Part shown: piece by piece, positions 8,418 through 16,942 of the stretch | Numbering within the stretch: position 1 is the first letter of the stretch | Layout of the letters: every line of letters begins with the position of its first letter | From: an uncultured Pelagibacteraceae bacterium | Lineage (GTDB): Bacteria > Pseudomonadota > Alphaproteobacteria > Pelagibacterales > Pelagibacteraceae | Reading direction: 5' to 3' | NCBI GenBank assembly: GCA_902514605.1 | Contig: CABXRL010000007.1 | Span: forward strand, 1-40,071 | Length of the DNA: 40,071 nucleotides | The notes under the pieces: model-generated | Seen by the model: only the letters and a program-made list of their open reading frames with translations | The model's database searches: none | What the model was told of the DNA's origin: nothing | Translations under genes and position numbers: made by a program

Positions 8418-9794
8418 TCGTTTTTGAACTTCCTCTTTTCCTAAGGATAAAATTATATCATAAATACCAGGTCCAAACTTCGAACCTGTTAAAGCAATTC
8501 TTAATGGTTGTCCAACACCCTTAAAATTTGTGCCGTGTGATTTTATGAGCTCATATACTATTGGTTCTAAAATTTCTCTAGATGGCACGTCTATTTTCTC
8601 AAATTGATACTCAAAATCAGAAATTACTTTTCTTGCTCTATCGTCAATTAATTTAAGATCATCTTTATTAAAATCGACCTCATCTTTTAAAATATATTGA
8701 GCATTATTAAATATATCCTCCAAAGTTTTTGCTTTATTTTTCAAGAAAGTAAGAGATTTTTTAATCTTATCTTTTTTATCTGATTGAATTTCACTTTTAT
8801 ATAATTTGCAATATTCAGTTAATTGATTGAATAAATCATTTTCATCTATATTTTTAATATAATGTTCATTCATTGATAAAATTCTGCTCATATCAAGCTT
8901 TGATGGTGATTTACCAATTCCTTCAAGATTAAAATATTTAATACTTTCATCTAAGGTAAATATTTCTTTATCTTTATAAGACCATCCTAATCTCAGTAGA
9001 TAGTTTCTTAAAGCGTCAGGCATAATACCAATTTTAGAGTAATCATCTAATGTAGATGCTTTATCTCTCTTTGATAATTTCTTTCCTTCGATTGTGTGTA
9101 TTAAAGGAATATGGGCAAATGAAGGTAACTCCCATTTCATGGCTTGATAAATTTGTATTTGTTTGAAGGTGTTTATTTTATGATCGTCACCTCTTATGAT
9201 ATGTGTCATATTCATTTGATGATCGTCTACAGATGCTGATAAATTATATGTAGGAGTCCCATCATTTCTTAAGATAATAAAATCCTCAATAGTATTATTT
9301 TCTATTTCGACGTCACCTTGAACAAAATCTTTCAATATTGATGTTCCATCAATCTTACTTTTAAATCTTATAACAGGTTTAATATCTTTGGGAGCATCAT
9401 TTTCACTTTTATCTCTCCATTTTCTATCGTATATATAAGGAACCTTTTTTTGCCTTGCCCTTTTTTTTTGTTCTTCTATGTCTTCACTTGAACAATAACA
9501 TTTATATGCATTACCATTTTTAAGTAGCTCATTTGCAACTTTAATATGATCATCTACTTTTTTTGATTGAATATATTCTTCCCCATCATAATTGATACCG
9601 ATCCATTTAAGCGATTGTATTATTTGATCTTTGAATTCATCTTTAGATCTTTCTTTATCTGTATCTTCCACCCTTAAATAAAATTTGCCATTATGATTTT
9701 TGGAGTATAACCAATTAAATAAAGCTGTTCTAATTCCACCAATATGTAAAGGCCCAGTAGGTGATGGAGCAAATCTAGTTGCTACTTTTTTCAT
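8397..9794 (-). CDS. gltX: Glutamyl-tRNA synthetase
   Basis: GltX charges tRNA-Glu (and in many alphaproteobacteria also tRNA-Gln, later amidated by GatCAB). The class I HIGH-type motif is PTGPLHIGGIRTALFNWL at the N-terminus. YCSSEDIEEQKKRAR follows, where Cys residues can form the zinc site in related enzymes. The KMSKS-type loop is GKKLSKRDKAS. The anticodon-binding C-terminal domain ends RIALTGSKFGPGIYDIILSLG. The length of 465 aa is normal. It is the last gene of the minus-strand run, 22 bases after lexA, and its 3' end overlaps lpxB by 21 bases. Confidence 0.96.
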   Translation of the reverse strand: MKKVATRFAPSPTGPLHIGGIRTALFNWLYSKNHNGKFYLRVEDTDKERSKDEFKDQIIQSLKWIGINYDGEEYIQSKKVDDHIKVANELLKNGNAYKCYCSSEDIEEQKKRARQKKVPYIYDRKWRDKSENDAPKDIKPVIRFKSKIDGTSILKDFVQGDVEIENNTIEDFIILRNDGTPTYNLSASVDDHQMNMTHIIRGDDHKINTFKQIQIYQAMKWELPSFAHIPLIHTIEGKKLSKRDKASTLDDYSKIGIMPDALRNYLLRLGWSYKDKEIFTLDESIKYFNLEGIGKSPSKLDMSRILSMNEHYIKNIDENDLFNQLTEYCKLYKSEIQSDKKDKIKKSLTFLKNKAKTLEDIFNNAQYILKDEVDFNKDDLKLIDDRARKVISDFEYQFEKIDVPSREILEPIVYELIKSHGTNFKGVGQPLRIALTGSKFGPGIYDIILSLGKEEVQKRLGAKIA

Positions 9795-9816
9795 TAAAAT
9801 GGTTTAGACTATTTTA

Positions 9817-10491
9817 TTAGAAGTTTCTATATAAAGATACTAAAACACCCTGTACTTTTATTCTATCAGGACCAAAAATTTTAGTTTCGTAGTTTTTATT
9901 CGCACTTTCAAGCGCTATTACTTTACCTTTTTTTCTAATTCTTTTGAGCATTGCTTCATGATCGTCTATAAGGGCAACAACAATTTTTCCATTATCTGCT
10001 GTATCAGTTCTCTTTATAATTACTGTATCACCTTCGTTAATACCTGCTTCAATCATCGAATCACCTTGAACTTTGAGACCAAAATAATCACCGTTTTTTT
10101 CTAAATTGGCTGGTAAAGGTATCCTTGAAACCTCATTTTGAATTGCTTCTACAGGTGTTCCTGCAGCAATTTTTCCTAAAACAGAAACCTCTGTTTCAGA
10201 GGATAAATTTTCTTCATCTAAACCACCCTTTATAACACTTGGTGAAAAACTGTTGTAAATATCGTTCGCAGATGCTGTTTCTGGTAATTTAATTACTTCT
10301 AAGGCTCTTGCTTTATGAGCAAGCCTTTTTATAAAACCTCTTTCCTCTAAAGCACTGATAAGCCTATGTATTCCAGACTTAGATTTAAGATTTAAAGATG
10401 ATTTCATTTCTTCATACGAAGGAGAGACACCAGAGCTTCTCAACTTCTTGTTGATAAATAAAAGCAAGTTTTTTTGTTTTTTTGTTAGCAT
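9817..10491 (-). CDS. lexA: LexA SOS repressor/autoprotease
   Basis: LexA represses the DNA-damage regulon and cleaves itself when RecA filaments form. The winged-helix N-terminal domain spans residues ~1-65 (GVSPSYEEMKSSLNLKSKSGIHRLISALEERGFI). The cleavage site is Ala110-Gly111 in KIAAGTPVEA. The catalytic Ser145 is in VQGDSMIEAG and the Lys183 region in DDHEAMLKRI. At 224 aa it matches the somewhat longer alphaproteobacterial LexA. An SOS box lies 25 bases upstream, so autoregulation is likely. trpC lies 89 bases upstream on the same strand, so lexA has its own promoter and may also be read from the trp operon. Confidence 0.96.
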   Translation of the reverse strand: MLTKKQKNLLLFINKKLRSSGVSPSYEEMKSSLNLKSKSGIHRLISALEERGFIKRLAHKARALEVIKLPETASANDIYNSFSPSVIKGGLDEENLSSETEVSVLGKIAAGTPVEAIQNEVSRIPLPANLEKNGDYFGLKVQGDSMIEAGINEGDTVIIKRTDTADNGKIVVALIDDHEAMLKRIRKKGKVIALESANKNYETKIFGPDRIKVQGVLVSLYRNF

Positions 10492-10515
10492 AAGAACAAA
10501 TATCGTACAAAATCT

Positions 10516-10530
10516 GTTCTACAAAAGTTC
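10516..10530 (-). promoter_or_regulatory. SOS box (LexA operator) upstream of lexA
   Basis: The plus strand reads GTTC-TACAAAA-GTTC, i.e. GAAC-N7-GAAC on the lexA strand. This exactly matches the alphaproteobacterial LexA direct-repeat operator, not the E. coli palindrome CTGT-N8-ACAG. It lies 25 bases before the lexA start. A second, imperfect copy (GAAC-N7-GTAC, 10494-10508) sits between it and the ATG. A possible -35 (TTGAAG on the minus strand) lies just upstream, so the box would fall within the promoter. Confidence 0.85.
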
Positions 10531-10580
10531 TCTTCAATTCACAATAGTAAAAAAAGCCAATAAAATATGGTATTATTTGA

Positions 10581-11372
10581 CTAAAGAACGGAGAAAATAG
10601 AATTATTTTCCAAATTTTTCAAAAGTGATTCACCAATTAGAAAAGTTTTAATAGAGGTTTTATTTGAGAGTTCTAATAGTTCATCTTTTGTTTTTATTCC
10701 ACTCTCCGAAATCAATGGGCCTCGATGGTTAACCAAAATGTCATGAATATCAAAAGTTGTATTTATGTCAGTTTTAAGAGTTTTTAAGTTCCTATTGTTG
10801 ATGCCAATTAATGAATCTTCAAACTTTAAAGCTTGTTTTGCTTCTGCAGCTGTATGGACTTCAACAATGACAGACATATTTAATTTTAATGCTTCCTCAT
10901 ATAACTCATTCGCAAGGCTTTCACTTACACCAGCTAATATAATTAATATTGCATCTGCTCCATGACTTTTTGCTAATGGAACTTGAAATTTATCTACAAA
11001 AAAGTCCTTGCAAAGAATTGGTAAATTAATCTTCCGTTTGATTTCACTTATATGAGTCAAATTTCCTAAAAAAAAATTTTCCTCAGTTAAGACTGATAGA
11101 CAAGTAGCTTTATTTTCATAATATATAGTAGCTATTTTAACAGGGTTATAATTATCTATAATCACACCCGCAGAAGGACTAGCTTTTTTGATTTCAGCAA
11201 TAATTGAAAATTTGTTTTCCTTAATATTTTTTTCAATTTTTTCTTTAAAATTAATTAAAGTTTTATTTTCCTCTATTAATTCTTTTAATGAGTTTAATGA
11301 AATGTTTTTTTTAGAATTTTCTATCTTTTCTATTTTGTTTTTAATTATTTTTTCGAGAATATTTTCAGGCAT
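10581..11372 (-). CDS. trpC: Indole-3-glycerol-phosphate synthase
   Basis: TrpC closes the indole ring in tryptophan synthesis (CdRP to indole-3-glycerol phosphate). The signature FSIIAEIKKASPSAGVI is near residues 53-69, with its catalytic Lys. The beta/alpha-barrel motifs PILCKDFFVDKFQV, GADAILII, VIVEVHTAAEA, IGINNRNLKTL and LISESGIKT follow in order. It is monofunctional (263 aa, no TrpF domain). Its start overlaps trpD by 8 bases. The 89 bases after its stop hold the lexA promoter and SOS box. Rhizobial genomes have moaC and moeA between trpC and lexA; they are absent here. Confidence 0.96.
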   Translation of the reverse strand: MPENILEKIIKNKIEKIENSKKNISLNSLKELIEENKTLINFKEKIEKNIKENKFSIIAEIKKASPSAGVIIDNYNPVKIATIYYENKATCLSVLTEENFFLGNLTHISEIKRKINLPILCKDFFVDKFQVPLAKSHGADAILIILAGVSESLANELYEEALKLNMSVIVEVHTAAEAKQALKFEDSLIGINNRNLKTLKTDINTTFDIHDILVNHRGPLISESGIKTKDELLELSNKTSIKTFLIGESLLKNLENNSIFSVL

Positions 11373-12357
11373 TTTGAATTTTCTCTAAATGTTTGATAAC
11401 TTTGTTTGATAAAATATTCTCTCTCGCATCTTTATAAGCCTCAGCAAACTCTTCATGAGTTTCATTAACAATCAATCCTGCGGCAGCATTTAAACATACG
11501 GCTTTAGAAAAATCGTTATCTTCACCTTTAAATATTCCAAGAATTTTATTAGCATTAAATTCTGCATCATCACCAACAAGATTTTCAAATTTATCCGCAT
11601 TTACATTTAATTCTTTCGGATCAATGATAATTTCCGATATAACATTGTTTTTTAATTGAATAACATTTGTTTTAGCATAGGGAGAGATTTCATCTAAACC
11701 ATCATCACTATTAACGATCCATGCGAATTTTATATCTAAATTGTTTAAAGCATTAGCAAATATTTTTAATAATTTTTTTTCGAAGACACCGACGACCTGT
11801 CTTTTTACTAAAGCTGGACTACTTAGAGGACCAATCATATTAAAAATTGTTCTTTTACCAATTTTTTTTCGAGTAGGTCCAACATACTTCATTGCACTAT
11901 GATAATTAGGAGCAAACATGAAACCAAAATTATTTTTATTAATTTGAGCTTCAATATTTTTTGGCTCTAAATTAATATTAATATTCAAAGATTCCAAAAC
12001 ATCGCCAGATCCACATTTAGAAGATACTGCTTTATTTCCATGTTTTGCTACTTTAACACCCATACTTGCAAGTAATAATGCAGAAGCTGTTGAAATATTG
12101 AGTGTGTTCATTCCGTCACCACCAGTACCGCACGTATCGACACAATTTTCTACATCAACTCTTTTTGATTTATTTCTTAGAACGTAAACACCCCCAGCTA
12201 TCTCATTTGAAACTTCACCTTTAGCTGACAAAAGTGTTAAAAAATCAAATATTTCCTGTTCATTTGCTTTACCCTCCATTAATAATTCAAAAGCTGCCTT
12301 ACTTTCTTCAAAAGTGAGATCTTCTTTATTTTTAATCTTCTCTATGAATTGTTTCAT
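11365..12357 (-). CDS. trpD: Anthranilate phosphoribosyltransferase
   Basis: TrpD transfers the phosphoribosyl group from PRPP to anthranilate. The PRPP-binding glycine-rich motif is DTCGTGGDGMNTLNIST (residues ~69-85). The conserved KHGNKAVSSKCGSGDVLE and the anthranilate-site segment FMFAPNYHSAMKYVGPTRKKIGKRTIFN follow. The length of 330 aa is normal. It lies 5 bases after trpG and overlaps trpC by 8 bases, so it is part of one trpEGDC unit. Confidence 0.96.
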   Translation of the reverse strand: MKQFIEKIKNKEDLTFEESKAAFELLMEGKANEQEIFDFLTLLSAKGEVSNEIAGGVYVLRNKSKRVDVENCVDTCGTGGDGMNTLNISTASALLLASMGVKVAKHGNKAVSSKCGSGDVLESLNININLEPKNIEAQINKNNFGFMFAPNYHSAMKYVGPTRKKIGKRTIFNMIGPLSSPALVKRQVVGVFEKKLLKIFANALNNLDIKFAWIVNSDDGLDEISPYAKTNVIQLKNNVISEIIIDPKELNVNADKFENLVGDDAEFNANKILGIFKGEDNDFSKAVCLNAAAGLIVNETHEEFAEAYKDARENILSNKVIKHLEKIQNA

Positions 12358-12362
12358 TGATT

Positions 12363-12932
12363 TTAAATCTTAATAAAATTTTTTAAAATTTTAATACCTA
12401 ATTTAGTTTTAATACTTTCAGGGTGAAATTGCACTCCATGAACAGCATATTTTTTATGCTGAACACCCATAACTAAACCATCTTTGCTTTCAGCAGTGAT
12501 TTCAAGCTCTTTTGATAATGTTTTTTTATCAATAATTAAGCTGTGATACCGTGTTGCTTCAAATGATGTTGGAAGATTTTTTAAAATTCCTAATTTTTTT
12601 GATATAATCTTACTTGTTTTTCCATGCATTAGTTTTTTAGTTTGAACAATTTTGGAGCCAAATACCTGTCCTATAATTTGATGACCAAGACAAACACCGA
12701 GAATTGGAATTTTGTTATATAAAGATTTTACTATTTTTAAACAATTACCTGATTGATTAGGATTACCTGGACCGGGTGAGATTACAATTTTATTATATTT
12801 TTTTTTTAATATCTCATAAGAAGTAATCTGATCATTTCTTATTACATCCACCTTAACTTTCAATGAAGATAAGTAATGATAAAGATTAAAGGTGAAACTG
12901 TCATAATTATCTATAAGAATTATTTTTTTCAT
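12363..12932 (-). CDS. trpG: Anthranilate synthase glutamine amidotransferase component
   Basis: TrpG is a class I glutamine amidotransferase that supplies ammonia to TrpE. DNYDSFTFNLYHYL opens the protein. The oxyanion motif ISPGPGNP, the nucleophile Cys in LGVCLGHQIIGQ and the His-Glu pair in VHGVQFHPESI complete the catalytic triad. The 189-aa length indicates a stand-alone subunit, not the TrpEG fusion found in many Rhizobiales. It may also serve as PabA, because the same small subunit is shared in many bacteria; I see no dedicated pab gene here. It overlaps trpE by 4 bases. Confidence 0.95.
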   Translation of the reverse strand: MKKIILIDNYDSFTFNLYHYLSSLKVKVDVIRNDQITSYEILKKKYNKIVISPGPGNPNQSGNCLKIVKSLYNKIPILGVCLGHQIIGQVFGSKIVQTKKLMHGKTSKIISKKLGILKNLPTSFEATRYHSLIIDKKTLSKELEITAESKDGLVMGVQHKKYAVHGVQFHPESIKTKLGIKILKNFIKI

Positions 12933-14389
12933 TTTAAAGCATTAATTAAAGCTTTTGCTTTATTTATGGTTTCTTCATATTCTTTTAAGGGTTTGCTATC
13001 AGCAACAATTCCAGCTCCAGCTTGAACATAAAATTTACCTTTTTTAGCCAAAGCCGTTCTTAAAGCTATACATGTATCAAATTCTCCGTTTGCTGAAAAA
13101 TAGCCAATACCACCAGCATAAACTTTTCTCTTAGCTGTCTCTAATTCATCAATTATTTCCATAGCTCGAATTTTTGGTGCCCCAGAGACAGTACCTGCTG
13201 GAAAACCAGCCAGAAGTGATTTAAACTTTGAAAATTTATTATTATATTCACCAATAACATTTGATACTATGTGCATCACATGAGAATATCTTTCAATAAT
13301 AAAGCTCTCTGTTACTTTTACCGTATTAATTTTTGAAACTTTACCGGCATCATTTCTTCCTAAATCTAATAACATTAAATGCTCTGAAAGTTCTTTTTTA
13401 TCCTGAAGAAGATCTTTTTCATAAAAACGATCCTCACTCAGTGTTTTACCGCGTGGTCTTGTCCCAGCGATTGGTCTTACAGTAATTTTGTTATCTCTTA
13501 GTCTCACCAGTATTTCTGGACTTGCGCCAATAATTTGAAAGTCATCGAAATTGAAAAAAAACATAAAAGGTGATGGGTTAGTTACTCTAAGTTTTTTATA
13601 AATTTCAATTGGTTCTTTTGTTAATTTAGCTTCAAATCTTTGACTTAGAACTACCTGAAATATATCTCCTAATTTTACATATTTTTTTGCCTTATTGATC
13701 ATTTGTAAGAATCTATTTTTTGAAGTATTTGATTTGACTTTAATATTTTTTGATTTTATTTCAGTCCTATTATTCATATTCTTAATTGATGATTGAATTA
13801 GCAATTTAAAAAGATCTGCTCTTACTTCGTCATATTTGTTTTTATAATTTTTGATTTTTTCATCTTTATAGATATTTCTAATATAAAAAATTTCTTTTTT
13901 TAAGTTATCATGAATTATAAGTGTTCTTGGTCGCAGAAGTCTTACATCAGGTATATCTAGATCATCCTTACAATTATTCGGAATTTTTTCTATATATCTT
14001 ATAGAGTCATAGGAAAAATATCCTGAAATTAGAGAACAAATTTTTGGCAAATTTTTAGGAGTTTCGAATTTAAATTCCTCAATAATTTTCTCAATTAATT
14101 TTTCAGGTTTATCTTTAAGTTTAATTTTCTTATTATTTTGAATCAAATAAGAATTTTTATTATTAAATTCCCAGATCTTATCAGGATTCTTACCAAATAT
14201 GGTGTATCTCCCTTTGATTTTACCTTTCTCTACTGATTCAAATATAAAGCTATTTTTTTCATTTAAAAAATTATCTATTAAATTTAAAATCTCTTCATCG
14301 CCTTTGATTTTTTTTGAAGTATATATAATTTGATTTTTATTGCTTCTATGTCGAAACTTAAAATCTTTGAAGCTTCGATTTATGTTCAT
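12929..14389 (-). CDS. trpE: Anthranilate synthase component I
   Basis: TrpE converts chorismate to anthranilate with ammonia from TrpG. The chorismate-binding half is complete: IFQVVLSQRFEA, FQIIGASPEILVRL, TVRPIAGTRPRGKT, LMLLDLGRNDAGKVS, FPAGTVSGAPKIRAMEIIDELE and VQAGAGIVADSKP. The N-terminal half is the regulatory domain that carries the tryptophan-binding site in the family. The length of 486 aa is normal. It overlaps the PpiD-like gene by 4 bases upstream and trpG by 4 bases downstream. I see no trp leader peptide or attenuator; the promoter must be ahead of the PpiD-like gene or inside it. Confidence 0.95.
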   Translation of the reverse strand: MNINRSFKDFKFRHRSNKNQIIYTSKKIKGDEEILNLIDNFLNEKNSFIFESVEKGKIKGRYTIFGKNPDKIWEFNNKNSYLIQNNKKIKLKDKPEKLIEKIIEEFKFETPKNLPKICSLISGYFSYDSIRYIEKIPNNCKDDLDIPDVRLLRPRTLIIHDNLKKEIFYIRNIYKDEKIKNYKNKYDEVRADLFKLLIQSSIKNMNNRTEIKSKNIKVKSNTSKNRFLQMINKAKKYVKLGDIFQVVLSQRFEAKLTKEPIEIYKKLRVTNPSPFMFFFNFDDFQIIGASPEILVRLRDNKITVRPIAGTRPRGKTLSEDRFYEKDLLQDKKELSEHLMLLDLGRNDAGKVSKINTVKVTESFIIERYSHVMHIVSNVIGEYNNKFSKFKSLLAGFPAGTVSGAPKIRAMEIIDELETAKRKVYAGGIGYFSANGEFDTCIALRTALAKKGKFYVQAGAGIVADSKPLKEYEETINKAKALINALK

Positions 14390-15804
14390 TGAAAGAAATT
14401 CTTAACTCGTTCTATTGTTTTTTGATTCAATACCACATTATACTTATCATTTAAAAGTAAATCATAAGATTTAAGTATATTATTTCTGCTATTTGTATTT
14501 TGTTTTTCAGAATATTCTTTAAACTTATCATCATTTATATTTATACTTTCATTCGTGATGTTTTTTATTTTTGCAAGATAAACCACATTTAAATAATCAT
14601 TTATCAAGGTAAAGGATCCGGCTGGTAAAGAGTACAAGAGCTCAATAGTATTTGCTTCAAATTTTTCGTTATCATTAATCGATGTTAATGTTAAAACTTT
14701 TATTTTATCTTTCCCCATTTCTTTAAAATCATTATCATTAAATTTTTTATCATTTATTTTTTTAAATAAAACTCTGTTGTAATCAAATTTATTTCTTTGA
14801 GTGATAAGTTCTAAAACTTCTTTTTTTAAGCTTGAATCATTTATATCTGGTGATCGCTCTTCTGTATTGTTAATATGGTAAACTATATAGTTGTTATCAC
14901 TTTCTATTATATCAAAATCTATTTTTCTTGATTCAAATATTTTTTTTTCAATTTTATTTTTTTCAGAAGTATCTCTGTAATTTTTAACTTCAGTTGTTTC
15001 AATATTAAAGTTTGATAGAGTTGATCTTAAATCTTGGCTATTTAAAAACTTTTTTTCAATTTCATCAATTGCATCAAAGAATGCTTGATTAAAATCATCA
15101 ATGCCGATTAGATTTTTGGGATTTAAAATCGCATAATCAAAGTCAATGTATTCAACCTTTAATTCATCTTTGTTCTCTTTTAAAAAATTTATGATTTCTA
15201 TTTCAGTAAATTCACTCTTTTTTTTATAAAAGTTCTCTAAATTAATATATTCAACCTCAATATTTTTATTTTCCTCTTCATAAAGTTTTTTTACTAAAAA
15301 TTTAGGAACTGAGGTTCCAGCTCCGATGTAATCAAATAAGTTTTTTTGCAACGCAACGCCTTTAATTCCTGACTCAAAAGATGGCGCTGATTGGTTATTT
15401 TCAAGCAAAAATTTCTCATATTTCATTCTATCAAAATTTCCCTTTTCATTTAAAAAATTTTTGTCTGCTTTAATTTTTTTAGATAATATTTCTTTTGTAA
15501 TTTTTATATCAAAGTCTTCTATTTCTAAGTCTAACAAAGATGACGAAATCAAAGTAGATAATAATTCTTCTAATATGTTCTTATCAAGATTTTTTCTGAT
15601 CGTTTCATCTGGTATGTTTGACCTATTTATATGGTTTATAAAATCTTGTGTTGAAATATTCGATTCATTAATTTTAGCAACATTATTTGTATTTCCACTA
15701 CTGAACATACTTCCCATACCCCAAAAAACGAACGGGATTATCATAATGAAAACTAATAAGCCAGCAAATTTGGTTTTTGCAAAATTTCTAAAACTTCCAA
15801 TCAT
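14386..15804 (-). CDS. SurA_N/PpiD-like membrane-anchored periplasmic chaperone, no visible parvulin domain
   Basis: PpiD-type proteins are inner-membrane anchored chaperones near the Sec translocon that help fold exported proteins. The N-terminus MIGSFRNFAKTKFAGLLVFIMIIPFVFWGMGSMF is a single membrane anchor after a short cytoplasmic tail, as in PpiD. A SurA-N-like helical region follows (VAKINESNISTQDFINHI, residues ~42 to ~190), and a PpiD-like C-terminal region includes ELLYSLPAGSFTLINDYLNVVYLAKI. At 472 aa it is well short of E. coli PpiD (623 aa), and I cannot find the parvulin (PpiC) rotamase motifs between the two parts. It is the first gene of the minus-strand run and overlaps trpE by 4 bases. 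The family call is by layout; prolyl isomerase activity is doubtful. Confidence 0.72.
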   Translation of the reverse strand: MIGSFRNFAKTKFAGLLVFIMIIPFVFWGMGSMFSSGNTNNVAKINESNISTQDFINHINRSNIPDETIRKNLDKNILEELLSTLISSSLLDLEIEDFDIKITKEILSKKIKADKNFLNEKGNFDRMKYEKFLLENNQSAPSFESGIKGVALQKNLFDYIGAGTSVPKFLVKKLYEEENKNIEVEYINLENFYKKKSEFTEIEIINFLKENKDELKVEYIDFDYAILNPKNLIGIDDFNQAFFDAIDEIEKKFLNSQDLRSTLSNFNIETTEVKNYRDTSEKNKIEKKIFESRKIDFDIIESDNNYIVYHINNTEERSPDINDSSLKKEVLELITQRNKFDYNRVLFKKINDKKFNDNDFKEMGKDKIKVLTLTSINDNEKFEANTIELLYSLPAGSFTLINDYLNVVYLAKIKNITNESININDDKFKEYSEKQNTNSRNNILKSYDLLLNDKYNVVLNQKTIERVKNFFQ

Positions 15805-15859
15805 TATCTATAAATTTATTGATCTATAAAATGCAATTCTATAGATTAAATTATAGCAT
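15805..15859. promoter_or_regulatory. 55-bp divergent intergenic region, PpiD-like/trp versus tpiA
   Basis: This gap must hold promoters for both the minus-strand PpiD-like-trp run and the plus-strand tpiA run. It contains several near-repeats of TCTATA (ATCTATAAA twice, TTCTATAGATT once). On the plus strand TTGATC (15819-15824), with a TATAGA about 15 bases further on, is a weak promoter candidate for tpiA. No hairpin terminator or riboswitch-like structure is visible. Confidence 0.35.
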
Positions 15860-16597
15860 ATGACAAATAAATATATGTACTTTATTGCTAATTGGAAAAT
15901 GTTTGGAGGTATAAATTCTGTAAATTCACTCGATAAAGTTATTAAATTTATAAAATCATTCAAAAAAAAAAAATTAGCAAAAATAATTTATTGTCCACCT
16001 CACACACTGATTGACTCAATGTCTAAAAAACTAAAAAATACCAACATAAGCGTCGGTTCTCAAAATTGTCATGAACATGAAAGTTATGGTCCGTTTACAG
16101 GTTCAGTAAATTGTAAGATGTTAAAAAATGTTGGTGCAAAATATGTTATAATAGGCCACTCTGAGGTCAGACAATCTGGAGAGTCAAATAAATTAATAAA
16201 TCAAAAAATACAAACTGCTATAAAATCAGGTCTAAAAGTAATTTTTTGTGTTGGCGAAACTATTCATCAAAGAAAGAAAAAATTAACTAAAAAAATTTTA
16301 AGCACACAAATTAAAGTAGGATTGAATAAGATAAAAAATAAAAAAGGAATTATAGTAGCTTACGAACCAGTTTGGTCTATTGGTACAGGTATAATTCCAA
16401 AACCTCTCGATTTACTAAATACAATAAATTTTATAAAAAAAAGATTAAAAAATAATAAAATTCTTTATGGAGGCTCGGTAAATCCCAAAAATATTAATCA
16501 ATTAAATTCAATAAATAACCTTGACGGTTATCTGATAGGTGGCGCATCACAAGTTTCAAAAAAATTTATTGATATAATTAAAAAAACATATAATTAA
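15860..16597 (+). CDS. tpiA: Triosephosphate isomerase
   Basis: TpiA interconverts dihydroxyacetone phosphate and glyceraldehyde 3-phosphate. The substrate Lys is in FIANWKMFGG. QNCHEHESYGPFTGSV, the electrophilic His in IIGHSEVRQSGE and the catalytic Glu in VAYEPVWSIGTG follow. The phosphate-binding ILYGGSVNPKN and GYLIGGASQ end the barrel. The length of 245 aa is normal. An alternative ATG at 15875 (MYFIANWKM) would also give a normal N-terminus. It begins the plus-strand run tpiA-secG-pyrG-kdsA-eno, a common alphaproteobacterial order, and secG starts 5 bases after it. Confidence 0.96.
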   Translation: MTNKYMYFIANWKMFGGINSVNSLDKVIKFIKSFKKKKLAKIIYCPPHTLIDSMSKKLKNTNISVGSQNCHEHESYGPFTGSVNCKMLKNVGAKYVIIGHSEVRQSGESNKLINQKIQTAIKSGLKVIFCVGETIHQRKKKLTKKILSTQIKVGLNKIKNKKGIIVAYEPVWSIGTGIIPKPLDLLNTINFIKKRLKNNKILYGGSVNPKNINQLNSINNLDGYLIGGASQVSKKFIDIIKKTYN

Positions 16598-16602
16598 GCG
16601 TC

Positions 16603-16902
16603 ATGGAAAATATTTTATTAGTACTAAATATTGTATTTGCATTAATTTTGGTTTTATTGGTATTAATGCAAAAATCAGAGGGTGGAGCACTGGGGATCGG
16701 CGTTTCTCAAGAAAGTTATATGTTTTCCAGAACAGCAGGAAATTTTATGACAAAAGCCACAGCTGTTGTTGCAACTTTGTTTATAGTTTGTAGTTTAGCA
16801 TTAACCATTGTTTCTAGAGATGAACTAATTCCTACAACTTCAGTTTTAGATACGATAGAGGAAAAATCAGAAGATACGCCTTCAATTCCTGAGAATAATT
16901 AA
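16603..16902 (+). CDS. secG: Preprotein translocase subunit SecG
   Basis: SecG is the small SecYEG translocon subunit that assists protein export. The 99-aa protein has two membrane segments (LVLNIVFALILVLLVLMQ, residues ~4-22, and AVVATLFIVCSLALTIVS, ~52-70). They are joined by the conserved Gly-rich loop KSEGGALGIG and the FSRTAGNFMTK stretch, followed by a short acidic tail. The position between tpiA and pyrG is the standard one in alphaproteobacteria. Confidence 0.93.
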   Translation: MENILLVLNIVFALILVLLVLMQKSEGGALGIGVSQESYMFSRTAGNFMTKATAVVATLFIVCSLALTIVSRDELIPTTSVLDTIEEKSEDTPSIPENN

Positions 16903-16942
16903 TCCTTTTCTTTTTAGGTTTTAAGGTCTATAAGATAATTCC

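Noticed and set aside
9795-9816. TAAAAT-N10-ATTTTA inverted repeat exactly filling the lexA-gltX gap
   Set aside because: Only six A/T-only pairs, too weak and too probable in this composition to call an operator or terminator.
15461-15829. 122-aa plus-strand ORF opposite the PpiD-like gene
   Set aside because: It is a shadow of the signal/anchor and helical region on the other strand; no domain, no ribosome site, and composition mirrors the real gene.
14386-15859. Search for a trp leader peptide/attenuator before the trp genes
   Set aside because: The only gap upstream is 55 bp, with no Trp-rich small ORF and no paired hairpins.
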